A stretch of DNA of 64,000 nt from JBBSBL01 sp963735885 (lineage in GTDB: Bacteria; Actinomycetota; Thermoleophilia; Solirubrobacterales; Solirubrobacteraceae), in the NCBI GenBank assembly GCA_963735885.1, contig CAVTMP010000007.1, positions 310,001 to 374,000 on the forward strand, in the 5' to 3' direction. The notes under the pieces are model-generated. The model worked only from the letters and a program-made list of their open reading frames with translations. It was not told where the DNA came from and did not search any database. Below are positions 45,827-54,572 of the stretch, in pieces. Numbering within the stretch: position 1 is the first letter of the stretch; each line of letters begins with the position of its first letter. The position numbers and the translations under genes are program-made.

Positions 45827-46319
45827 CTCACCCGCCGCCGTGGCGAGACGTCGACCTCGCGTCCGTCGCGAGCGCTGCTGGCCGGCCGGCCGCCGTGATC
45901 CGGCCCCAGACGCAGGCGTAGACGACTGCTGCGAAGCCGGCTCGGTCTCGATCGTCTCCTCGAGTCCGGCCACTGCCGGGATGCGTGCGATCGCGCCGTC
46001 ACCCTCGATGAGGCGCTGGACACATCGGAACTGGACCGCGCCGGTCTGGAGCCCGGCCAAGGAGGCGGCAGCCCAACGTGCCGCGATGTACTCGGCGAGT
46101 TCCTGCATGATCGCGGCGGGCATCTCCACGAATCGGCCTGAACGGGCGACCGAGGGCCAGCGGGCGATCCCCGCGCGCGGCGCGGTGATCCGCTCCCGAC
46201 GGGGGGACACGCCGCGTGACCCGCGTGGGTTTCTACGGATTCCGGCGTGCCGGGGAGCGAACTAGGCTCATCGCGCGCCCCGGTCAGGTCACGGGTGCTG
46301 ATCTAACCAGGAGGCCGAC
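45827..46319. other. Stretch without an assignable gene
   Basis: The minus strand carries an open frame here (EMPAAIMQELAEYIAARWAAASLAGL) of uncertain status; it runs antisense into the 50-aa gene and has no family match I can name. Confidence 0.35.
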
Positions 46320-47705
46320 ATGCGCAGTCGCAACGGGAGCGGGAACGGGGAGGCGTGGTTGGCGTTTGCCGTCGGCTTGGTGATCGCGATCGGGGGCGTT
46401 GCGTCCGCACCCGCGGCCGCGGCCGGGCCCGCGGCGCTCGGGCCGCAGACGGCGCGGTCCGCGCCGCCGATCGCCGGCCTGCACAACCGGCCGGTCGCGC
46501 GGGCCGCGGACTGCAAGTACGGGGAGCACGGCGGCCCCGGAGGCGATTGCGTCCCCGACAAGTCACAAGAGTTCGTCGACGCCATGAACGAGCAGATCCG
46601 GCAGGCCAAGAAGGTGCGGCCGGGGCTACCAGGCCGTCAACGTTCTCGCCGCCGGGGGAGTCGGGATCTTCTGCCCGGTCTGCGGCATCGTGCTCGCCGC
46701 GACGGCGCTCGGCGAGGACTGGGTGCTGGAGGACCTGATCGACGAGCTGACCAAGCAGCGCGACGATCCGCCGGATCGCCGGTACACCGTGCTCGCGAAG
46801 CCCGTCTGGACCCCGGTGCGGAAGCTGCCGCGCGGCCTCTCGCGGTCCGGTCAGCGCGCCGTGCTGCTGCTCATCAATCGCGAGCGGGAGACCGCCGCGA
46901 CGCTGCAGGCGATGACGTCGTCGAACGAGAAGGCCCAGGGCGCCTACGAGTGGGAGCCCGTCCCGTACGGTGGCCCGTGGTTCCACACGCAGGTGCGCCA
47001 GGTGGTCACCTACTCCAGCCGGGTTGCGGCGCTGCTCGACGGCATGCCCGCGGTTCGCGCCGCGGCCGCGCGGGCGCTGGGCCGCCTGCGCGGCGCCGGC
47101 CAGCGCATCAGCAAGGCCCAGGCGCAGCGGGCGCTGGCCCGGGTCAAGCGGTCCGGGTTCCCGCGCTCGCTCGCGTCCGCGCTGCGGTCGATGGGCATGC
47201 GCAGCTCGGAGATCAAGCGCCGGGAGCGCAACGCCATCCGCGGCGGCCTAGGCGGGGTGCGGTTCCCGATCCGCATCGTCGACGTCTTCAGGGCGCAAGT
47301 CGATGGACGTCCTCGACCGCCGACTGGCCGTCGCAGATCCGCGCCCGCGCGAAGTGGCTCGAGCCGGCCGCGCGCCTCCCGACGACGATGACGCTCACGA
47401 GCTGCCCGGCCGCCACGGTGACTCCCGGCAGCCAGCTCAGCGTGGCGGGACGGCTGCTCCCGGCCGTCAAGGGCTCGACGCTCAAGGTGAACTGGTACCT
47501 GAACTTCAGCGGCCCGGGGACGACCTCGGTGAACCACACCGTGCGGACGGACGCCGCCGGCGCGTTCACCGACTCCGTCACCGTCCCGAGCGGAACGGCC
47601 TACCCGGACACGTCTTCCAGCTCGGTGGGGGCGTTCTTCTCCGGCGACGCGACCCGCCTCGGGCGAGGCGCTCAATGCGAGTTCAAGATCACGTCGCCGA
47701 TGTAG
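46320..47705 (+). pseudogene. Secreted protein with C-terminal Ig-like domain (two frameshifts)
   Basis: ATG 46320 starts a signal peptide (EAWLAFAVGLVIAIGGVASAPAAAA) and a Cys-containing mature start (DCKYGEHGGPGGDCVPD). A shift near 46618 leads to GYQAVNVLAAGGVGIFCPVCGIVLAATALGEDW and a long helical region (near 46750-47290). A second shift near 47300 leads to the beta-rich end TLTSCPAATVTPGSQLSVAGRLLPAVKGSTLKV, like bacterial Ig domains. Each segment has coding character, so sequence error is possible. Function unknown. Confidence 0.6.
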
Positions 47706-47856
47706 TCGGGGGCGGCGGCGTCCGCCGTCCGCGCGCCCGCCGTGAGCGCCCGGCCGCATAGTGGCCGCCGTGCGCGGGAGCGCCGGACCGCGGGACCGTC
47801 AATCGCCCTCGGAACCGCCGCCGTCCCCCCGTGTCGTCGCGGCTGCATCCTGGTAC

Positions 47857-48932
47857 TTATGGCACGAGCACGAGCTTTCCCGTCGCCGCCGAGCTGCTCG
47901 AGCAGCTCGTGCGCGCGGCGCGCATCGGTGAGCGGCAGGCGCTCGGCCACGACCGGGTGGATCTTGTCCTCACGGAGCAGCTCGAGCAGCGCGCGGAAGT
48001 CCTCCCGGAACCAATCCGGGTCGCGGGGACCTCCACCCACGGGAAGCGCTCGGCGACCGCCACTCACGGGAAGCACTTGGCGGCCCTCGCGCAGCTTCTG
48101 GATCCGGTAGGCGAGCACCCGCCGGCGGGGCGAGAGCAGGCCCCAGAGCCAGACGGTCGCGGTCGCCGCGTACCACTCGATCCACGCTCGCCAGCTCTTG
48201 CGCCCGTGCGCGAGCGTGGCGTAGTGGCCGAACACGACAAGCCTTCCGCCGGGCCGCAGCGCGCGGAAGGAGCGAAGCGACATCGCGCCGCCGAGCCCGT
48301 CGAGCACGACGTCCACACCGTCGCCGGTCAGCTCGCGCACCCGCGCCAGGAAGTCCTCGTTGCGGTAGTCGATCGCCACCGCGCCGAGCCGCTCGACCGC
48401 GGCGCGGTCGCGAGCCGAAGCAGGTCCCGTACAGGCGAAGCCCGGCCACCGCTCCGAGCTCGAGGACCGCGGTGCCCACCCGGCCGGCCGCGCCGTGCAC
48501 GAGCACCGTCTCCCCGCGCTTCACCTTCGCCGTGCGGTGAAGCAGCTGGTAGGCGGTCATGTAGGTGAAGACGAGGCTCACGACCTCCGCCGGGTCGAGG
48601 TCCTCGGGCACCTCGACCGCGTTCGCCTCCGGCACGCAGACGCGCTCCGCGTCGGCGCCCCACACCGTCAGCGCGCCGACGCGGTCTCCCTCTCGCAGCC
48701 TCGAGCAGCCCGGGCCGAGCTCCTCGACGACGCCGACGAGCTCGTAGCCGGGCGTGAACGGCGGCTTCGGCACGCCGAGATACGTGCCGGCGCGCAGCTG
48801 GGCATCGGTGAACGACACGCCGGCGGCCAGAACCCTGACGCGCACCTCGCCCGGACCCGGTCGCGGATCGTCGTCCTCCACCACCCTCAAGACCTCGGGC
48901 CCGCCGAAGTGATCGACGACGACACGCTTCAT
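47857..48932 (-). pseudogene. Medium-chain dehydrogenase/quinone oxidoreductase (two frameshifts)
   Basis: From ATG 48932 the protein reads MKRVVVDHFGGPEVLRVVEDDDP, GYELVGVVEELGPG, VFTYMTAYQLLHRTAKVKRGETVLVHGAAGRVG, a zeta-crystallin type NADPH-dependent reductase without the catalytic zinc. A shift near 48415 moves to DRAAVERLGAVAIDYRNEDF, and another near 47885 gives the usual ending DGKLVLVP. A short duplicated segment (cacgggaagc at two sites, about 48040-48080) adds residues not typical of the family. About 358 residues if repaired. Confidence 0.75.
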
Positions 48933-49176
48933 GCGCCCAGCCTTACACCGTGCGGACCGTCCGGGCATCCGATCAGTCCCGCAGCCTCGATCAGTACAAG
49001 ACCGCAAGGACTGCAAGACCGCAGCAGATCGCACACCGGGCTAGGAAGCCACCCGCGACGGACGCAGAAGGACACCCCAAGCGGTCAGGGCCATCAGCCG
49101 CCTCCCCTTCGGACGGGGAGCGCGAGCACGATGGGGCAGCGCAGGACTTCGTCCCGCCGCTTGGTTCCGTATGACG

Positions 49177-50434
49177 CTAGCGCCCCCCTCGGCGCGTTCG
49201 AGTTCGTATTCCATGCCGCGGAGTTCTGTGTAACGGGTCATACCCTCTCCTCACGTTTCGTTGAGCGTTCGCCGGAACACCGGGCGTATACGGCTTCCAT
49301 GCGGTTCGGCTTGTGCAGGTCCGGTTGGCGGCCTTGATCCAGTTGCGGATCGTCGTGAACTGTGGGCGTGGCGTCCCGTCCGCGCTGATGAGCCCCGAAT
49401 CCCATTGTCCATCGTCACCGTTGGCGGGGGGCTCGAAGGGAATAGAACGCGATGAAGCTGACGGTGGGCGTCTGGCAAAGGTACTTGAGCGCTCGCGCGA
49501 CGTAGGAGGCGCTAGCGGCATCGGAAGCCCAAGCGTTCGCGCCGTGGGTCATGTAACCCCATTCGTCAGCGTAGATGTGCGGGCGGGCCTTCGATCGGAT
49601 TGCCCCGGCCTTCCATGCTTGGTCGAGGATCGCGGCAAGGTAACGCTGCCCCTTGGGATGGTTCGCCCGCCAGTTCTCGGTCGTCAGCAACGGGTCGCCT
49701 CTGCGAACGTACGGGTGTTGCGCGAAACCGTCCATCGGAATCGGCGGGAGGACTCGTTTGCCCTTCCCGTCTATGCCAAGCTCGATGCGGGCAAACGCGG
49801 CGTCCTCCCCGCTTGAGTCCATGCCGCCGCCGATCACTTGCGCGGTTGGGTCCTCGCGGTGGATTGCTCGGTACGCGGCGATGTAGTTCGCACGGGCGGC
49901 GAGTGCGCGCGGGCGCGTACACGGGTCGAGGATTTGTGAATGCCATTCGATGACGTGCCGGCGACCCTTACGGAATCCGTAGACGTGGGTCATCACCTCC
50001 CGCCGCGTGGAGCAGTCGGAGGGTTGAACCGTGGTCCACCAAGTGTTATCGGGTTCGTTCTGTGTCTGCCACCGCGCGACGTAGGGTCCGAGGGTCCGTG
50101 AGACGCTTGCGGCCCACCTTCCGTACTGGGCGGGCCGCATCCCGTACTCCTTGAATGGGCTGAGGCTGACGTAGACACTGAATCCGGCCGCGCGGGCGTC
50201 CCGGACACCATCAAGATACTGTTGCGCGCGACTCGGCCAGAATTGGCTGTGGATCTGGAAGCGCAACCATGTTGCACCAAGCTCGCGCGCCCTTGCTAAC
50301 GCGGCGGGATGATTCTGCGCCTGTGGTGCGGCGTTGTACGCGTCGACGGCGATCTCGAGCGGATCAGCGTTCGCCACCGCCGGCCCCATGAGGAGGCCGA
50401 TGGTGGCGGTAGCGGTGGAGAGTTGGCGGAGCAT
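49177..50434 (-). CDS. Secreted TIM-barrel glycoside hydrolase-like protein (C-tract frameshift)
   Basis: The protein starts MLRQLSTATATIGLLMGPAVANADP (signal peptide) and has the clan-A pattern WQTQNEPDNTWW (acid/base Glu) and HIYADEWGYM (nucleophile Glu). After FIAFYSLRAP the frame breaks in a run of six C (49424-49429); with five, it continues ANGDDGQWDSGLISADGTPRPQFTTIRNWIKAAN, the natural end. The unbroken frame stops at 49415. The run could be a sequence error or a slippage site. Codon use is less GC-rich than in flanking genes, suggesting transfer. Related to 25604-26584 in plan. Confidence 0.72.
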
Positions 50435-50736
50435 GGTCCGGACCGGTGAGCAATGACCGTACTTGTCTCCCGCGCGCCGGGATCCTATTACCTGCCGTCC
50501 GAGGTGGTGGAGACCAAACTGCTCCCCATCCGGCCTGACTGACGTGACCGACCTGTTCTGTTCGTGTGCTCCCCCTGAGCGTTCTCGACGGCCGATCGGC
50601 GGCCATCAGGAACGGCACCCATGGCCCGGTCGGCGATTCACGCGCCCGGACCCGTAGAAGGCCCCGGAAGGAGACGGTCGCGTGCCGCCGCCGCTGCACG
50701 GCGTCGACGTCGTCGGCGCGGTTGCTCGGCCCTGGC
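50435..50736. other. Intergenic stretch
   Basis: About 300 bases between two minus-strand genes. No supported ORF, hairpin or box was found. Confidence 0.4.
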
Positions 50737-51642
50737 TCAGCGGCCGAAGCGCAGCTGGTACCACTCGCCGCCCGACACGGTGCCGATCTGGCGCCATCCG
50801 TCGCTCTCGAGCTGGCTGCGCAGCTTGGCGACGAGCTCCTCGCGCCGGGCGGTCCGCATGGTGGTCTGCGACTCCTGCCGGAAGTCGATGCTGTCGGAGC
50901 CCAGCGCCTCGGCGACGGTCTTGCCGGTCTGCTCGTCCACGCACTTGAAGTGGATGTAGCCGTGGTCGGCGGAGAAGCCGGTGCCGCTGTACCAGGCCTT
51001 GATCCGGCAGGTCTGCGACGGCGCTGCCGTGGTCGTCGTCGTGGTCGTGGTCGTGGTCCCCGGTCCCGGCGTCGGAGCTGAGCAAGCGATGCTCACCGAG
51101 TCGGCGACGTGCGCGAAGGTCGCCTGGAGCCGGGAGAACCTCCCGGGGGCGGTGGAGCCCAGGACGGCCACGCCGGTGGCGCAGTCGTTGAGGAAGTAGT
51201 CCACGCGCTGGTCACCGGAGATCTGGAAGGTCCACTTCCAGGCGCCGCGCCCGGCGACGCCCGCCGGCTCGAACGCGAGCTCCCGATAGCCCGGCGCCCG
51301 CCGCGTCGCGGCGCGGACCCCCGCCGCCGAGACACCCGGGCTCGCCGTGTCGTTCGCGGTGGCGTCGATCGTGATCGACGTGTTCGGGTCCGACGGGTCC
51401 CGCCACCTGCTCTCGACGTAGCTCGTGTGTCGCTGCTGGTCGGCCTCCTGTGTCCATCCGGAGGGAACCTCGGCGGTGTACCGGCGCGCGCGGTAGCGCT
51501 CGTAGGACGTCGCCGGCGCGGTCTGCGTCGTCGGGGCCGTCGCGGGGACCGTGACCGTCTTCGTCTTCCCCCCGCACCCGGGCAGGACCAGCGCGGCGAC
51601 GAAGGCCACGCCCGCGAGCGCGCGGAGCGCCGGGAACCTCAT
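50737..51642 (-). CDS. Lipoprotein with Thr-rich linker, unknown function
   Basis: The 301-residue protein has a lipoprotein signal: a hydrophobic stretch (LAGVAFVAALVLPGCGG) ending in the lipobox LPGC near residue 23. A Thr/Val/Pro region follows, then a PsbP/MOG1-like beta domain (YTAEVPSGWTQEADQ... VDYFLNDCATGVAVL), a run of ten Thr and a C-terminal domain with two Cys (TCRIKAWYSGTGF...FKCVDEQTG). The poly-Thr codon run (acc/acg) is a potential slippage site. The gene is intact, unlike most of its island neighbours. Confidence 0.75.
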   Translation of the reverse strand: MRFPALRALAGVAFVAALVLPGCGGKTKTVTVPATAPTTQTAPATSYERYRARRYTAEVPSGWTQEADQQRHTSYVESRWRDPSDPNTSITIDATANDTASPGVSAAGVRAATRRAPGYRELAFEPAGVAGRGAWKWTFQISGDQRVDYFLNDCATGVAVLGSTAPGRFSRLQATFAHVADSVSIACSAPTPGPGTTTTTTTTTTAAPSQTCRIKAWYSGTGFSADHGYIHFKCVDEQTGKTVAEALGSDSIDFRQESQTTMRTARREELVAKLRSQLESDGWRQIGTVSGGEWYQLRFGR

Positions 51643-52584
51643 CGCTCAGCGACCAGAAACCGAGGAGCGCCGCCGGACCGCCAGGCCGCCTGATACACGA
51701 ACACGTGGCCTTCGGCGCAGGCTGTCCTGCCGGGCCCGTCCGGGTCGGGCGCGCTGCGCTCGATGGTCAGCTCCGCGCGGCTCGGTCTCTCCTTCAACCA
51801 TCCGGGCAAGATCTGGCAGTCGACCGAGACGCGCGCGGGTTGGCGACCGTCGAGGACTCGGACAGCTTTTGCATGACCACGCTGCTGAACTCCTGCTGCA
51901 CGGAACGAACGCTACGAGGCAGCGGTCGATCCTTCATCCGAACATCCCCGACCTCGGTTCGCCGAGAAGCCGCAACCCGCTGCGGCCCGCCGCGACTCAA
52001 CCAGCACGCATCTCTCGCCCGACCCCCAGGTTCGAGTTCGGGTCTGTCTCGCCGCTGGCGCGGGCCCCGTTCCGACGGGCCTTCGGCGTCGGTGGGGTGG
52101 CCGTGGTACCAGCCGAGGTGTTCAGCGAGCCGCTCGCTGGCTTCCTCGTCCACGTCGCGCAGCACGACGATCAACGGGCCCCGGAGGGCGCCGAGCGCCG
52201 TGGGACTCGGGAAGGGTCCGGTGAACTGGCGGCTCGCCGGCCCGGGGCCGGCACGACCCGCACACCGCCGGTCGGCCGGGGTTCCCGGGACGTGGCGCTG
52301 AGCGGCGCGTGCCCTCACGGTGTCGTCTCGTGTCGGCTCGTTGGCCCGGTCGCGGGCCGGTCGTGCGGAGTGTCGGCCGCGCTAACGAGCCCGGTGCGTC
52401 GTTGTCCGCCCCCGCAGGCGGGAGATCGCGAGGTCGCGCTGGGCGCACGACCGAGGTGCCGAACCAGTTTGCGAGTCCAGGGGCGCGGGCCGTCGGTGAT
52501 AGCCGAAAGATCGACAGGGCGAGCGCGAGCGTCGCGGGATCCACGCCCTCCAGCGTCCCACCCGCAGCCGACGCAACACGACGG
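51643..52584. other. Right edge of island, no supported gene
   Basis: Apart from the tRNA-derived repeat at 52029-52115, open frames here lack motifs. The last 450 bases separate the repeat from the end of the V-ATPase operon; no clear terminator hairpin for that operon was identified. Confidence 0.4.
52029..52115 (+). repeat. Right copy of island-flanking direct repeat (attR-like)
   Basis: The segment begins ggttcgagttcgggtc, like the tRNA-Phe T-arm, and runs through ccccgttccgacgg to gtggtaccagccg. It lacks the 5' two-thirds of a tRNA, so it is not a gene. A 3-base insertion (tgt) disrupts the T/acceptor boundary. Confidence 0.75.
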
Positions 52585-53202
52585 TCACTGTGGCGAAGCG
52601 GCGGTGAGCCGGCGCATACGGGCGCCGTCCTCGCGCTCGAGTTCCTCGAGCATCATCTCCAGTGCGGCGAGGGCCGCCTCGTGGGCGGGGATCCAGCGCC
52701 GCTCGATTGCGTTGCGGCGGAGCGCGGTCGAGCGCAGCTCCGCCTCGATGCGCTTGAGCGCGCCCTCGGCGACGCCGAGCTGGGCCGCGGCGTCCAGCGC
52801 GCGGCGGTGCGCGTCGGCGGCCGAGAGCAGCGCGGCGGTGCCGCCCAACGCCGACAGCTCGGGCGCCCGTCGCGCTGTCACCTGCGGGTCGGCCGGGCAG
52901 GTGACGCCCAGGATCGTGCGCCAGCGAACGCTCACGTCCGCCGGCTCGCCCGCGCCGGCGCGGGCGATGTCCAGCTGGCGCTCGCCGCCGAGCATGGCGG
53001 CGCGCATCAGCCACCGCTCGGCCTCGGGCGCGCGCTGCTCCCAGTCGCGGCGCGCCTCGGCGACGAGCGGCTGCAGGCGGCGGCGCTCGCGCACGAGCGC
53101 GCGGTGCTTCTCGTCGAGGAGCTCGGCGCCGCGGCGGGCGAGCGCCAGGCGGTGGGCGAGCCAGGGGCGGCCGGCGCGGCCGGGCGGGTGGCGGACCCTC
53201 AC
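52585..53202 (-). CDS. V/A-type ATPase subunit D
   Basis: The 205-residue protein is mostly two long helices (LALARRGAELLDEKHRALVRERRRL and EAELRSTALRRNAIERRWIPAHEAALAALEMMLEELE), the coiled-coil central stalk that rotates inside the A3B3 head. The conserved C-terminal NA-ER-W-IP pattern is present. GTG 53202 overlaps the stop of the B gene (GTGA). It is the last gene of the operon. Confidence 0.88.
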   Translation of the reverse strand: MRVRHPPGRAGRPWLAHRLALARRGAELLDEKHRALVRERRRLQPLVAEARRDWEQRAPEAERWLMRAAMLGGERQLDIARAGAGEPADVSVRWRTILGVTCPADPQVTARRAPELSALGGTAALLSAADAHRRALDAAAQLGVAEGALKRIEAELRSTALRRNAIERRWIPAHEAALAALEMMLEELEREDGARMRRLTAASPQ

Positions 53203-54548
53203 GATCCCGCCTCGTGGTGCGCGCTGAGCGTGGCGTCGGAGAGCATCGTGAGGTCCGAGCGCGGGAGCCGCGCGAGCGCCCGCCAGCCGCGCTCGAGGGT
53301 CTCCTCGAGCGAGCGGTCCTCGTCGCGGCCCTGGGCGAGCAGCTCGGCGTTCATCGCCGCGGCGAACTCCAGCCGCCGCCGCTCGGAGGGCGAGAGCGCA
53401 TCCTCGCCCAGCACCTCGGCGAGCTCGCGGGCGCGGCGCGCCTCGGCGGCGAGCGCATAGAGCTGCGCCGCCAGATCGAGGTGGTCGGCGCGCGTGCGTC
53501 CCGGCCCGGCGCCCAGGCGCATCAGCCGCGAGAGCGAGCTGAGCGCGTCGAACGGCGGGTAGATGCCCTGGGCGTGCAGCTCGGGCGAGAGCACGAGCTG
53601 GCCCTCGGTGATGTAGCCGGTGGTGTCGGGCACGGGGTGGTTGATGTCGCCTGCGGGCATGGTTAGCACGGGCAGCTGCGTGACCGATCCCGCCTTGCCC
53701 TTGATCCTTCCGGCGCGCTCGAGCAGTGCGGCGAGGTCGCTGTAGAGGTGGCCCGGGTAGCCGCGACGCGAGGGGATCTCGCCACGTGCCGCGGAGACCT
53801 CGCGCAGCGCCTCGCAGTAGCTGGTGAGGTCGGCCATCACGACGAGCACGTGGCGGTCGTGCTCGAAGGCGAGCTGCTCGGCGATCGTCAGCGCGATCTG
53901 CGGGGTGACCAAGCGCTCGACGAGGGGGTCGTCGGCGGTGTTGAGCAGCACGACGAGGTCGCCGCCGGCGCTGCGGGCGGCGAGCGCGTCGCCGACCTCG
54001 GCGGCGTCGGCGTGGGTGATCCCGATCGCGGCGAACACGACCGCGAACGGCTCGTCGCCCGCGCGCGCCTGCACGGCCACCTGCGCGGCCAGCTCGAGGT
54101 GCGGCAGGCCGCCGACGGAGAAGATCGGCAGCTTCTGCCCGCGCACGAGCGTGGCCAGCCCGTCGATGGCCGAGACGCCGGTCAGCACCGGGTCGCGGGG
54201 CGCGGCGCGCAGCGTCGGGTTGATCGGCTTGCCGGCGACCTCGCGCGTCTGGTCGCCGAGGATCGGCGGGCCGCCATCGAGCGGCTCCCCGCGGCCGTTG
54301 CAGATCCGGCCCAGCCAGCCCTCGCCGACGGGTATGCGCAGCGGCGAGCCGCTGAACGCGACGCGCACGCCCTCGCTGCCGATCCCGCCGGTGCCCTCGA
54401 ACACCTCGACGACCGCCAGGTCGCGCTGCACGTCGATCACGACGCCGTGGCGAACCTCGCCCGAGGCCAGGTGGATCTCGCCGACCTCGTCCCAGCCGAC
54501 ACCCTCGACGTCGCCGACGACCAGCAGCGGGCCGCGGATCGAGTCCAC
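53199..54548 (-). CDS. V/A-type ATPase subunit B (non-catalytic)
   Basis: This 449-residue subunit has the normal length. It shows LGRICNGRGEPLDGGPP, PINPTLRAAPRDPVLTGVSAIDGLATLVRGQKLPIF, LHLELAA-like binding, VVMADLTSYCEALREVSAARGEIPSRRGYPGHLYSDLA and the PDTTGYITEGQL signature. No P-loop GKT is present, as expected for subunit B. It forms the hexameric head with A. GTG 54548 lies 25 bases after the A stop, one of the few true gaps in the operon. Confidence 0.95.
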   Translation of the reverse strand: MDSIRGPLLVVGDVEGVGWDEVGEIHLASGEVRHGVVIDVQRDLAVVEVFEGTGGIGSEGVRVAFSGSPLRIPVGEGWLGRICNGRGEPLDGGPPILGDQTREVAGKPINPTLRAAPRDPVLTGVSAIDGLATLVRGQKLPIFSVGGLPHLELAAQVAVQARAGDEPFAVVFAAIGITHADAAEVGDALAARSAGGDLVVLLNTADDPLVERLVTPQIALTIAEQLAFEHDRHVLVVMADLTSYCEALREVSAARGEIPSRRGYPGHLYSDLAALLERAGRIKGKAGSVTQLPVLTMPAGDINHPVPDTTGYITEGQLVLSPELHAQGIYPPFDALSSLSRLMRLGAGPGRTRADHLDLAAQLYALAAEARRARELAEVLGEDALSPSERRRLEFAAAMNAELLAQGRDEDRSLEETLERGWRALARLPRSDLTMLSDATLSAHHEAGS

Positions 54549-54572
54549 GCCGGGTGTGCTCGATCGGCGCCC

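Larger units (their letters stand above)
35986..52115. mobile_element. Putative degraded genomic island at tRNA-Phe
   Basis: The 16-kb segment is bounded by a complete tRNA-Phe on the left and an imperfect copy of the tRNA 3' end on the right. Inside are fragments of restriction-modification, IS66 transposase, ParA-like and APH genes, and many frameshifted cargo genes; parts such as 49.0-50.4 kb are visibly more AT-rich than the flanks. No integrase, excisionase or conjugation gene is intact, so mobility has been lost. The boundaries come from the repeat alone. Confidence 0.6.

Noticed and set aside
45647..46210. Minus-strand frame containing QELAEYIAARWAAASLAGL
   Set aside because: It runs antisense through the 50-aa gene and loses coding character after the first 70 residues; kept only as a note for the gap.
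51064..51094. Poly-Thr codon run in the lipoprotein as a mobile or CRISPR-like repeat
   Set aside because: It is a simple acc/acg coding run inside one gene, explained as a low-complexity linker.
52029..52115. Possible second tRNA gene
   Set aside because: Only the T-arm and part of the acceptor end are present; there is no D-arm or anticodon arm upstream, and a 3-base insertion breaks the stem.
36000..52600. A complete defence system or integrase in the island
   Set aside because: Only a methylase remnant was found; no intact nuclease, recombinase catalytic motif or phage gene could be supported.
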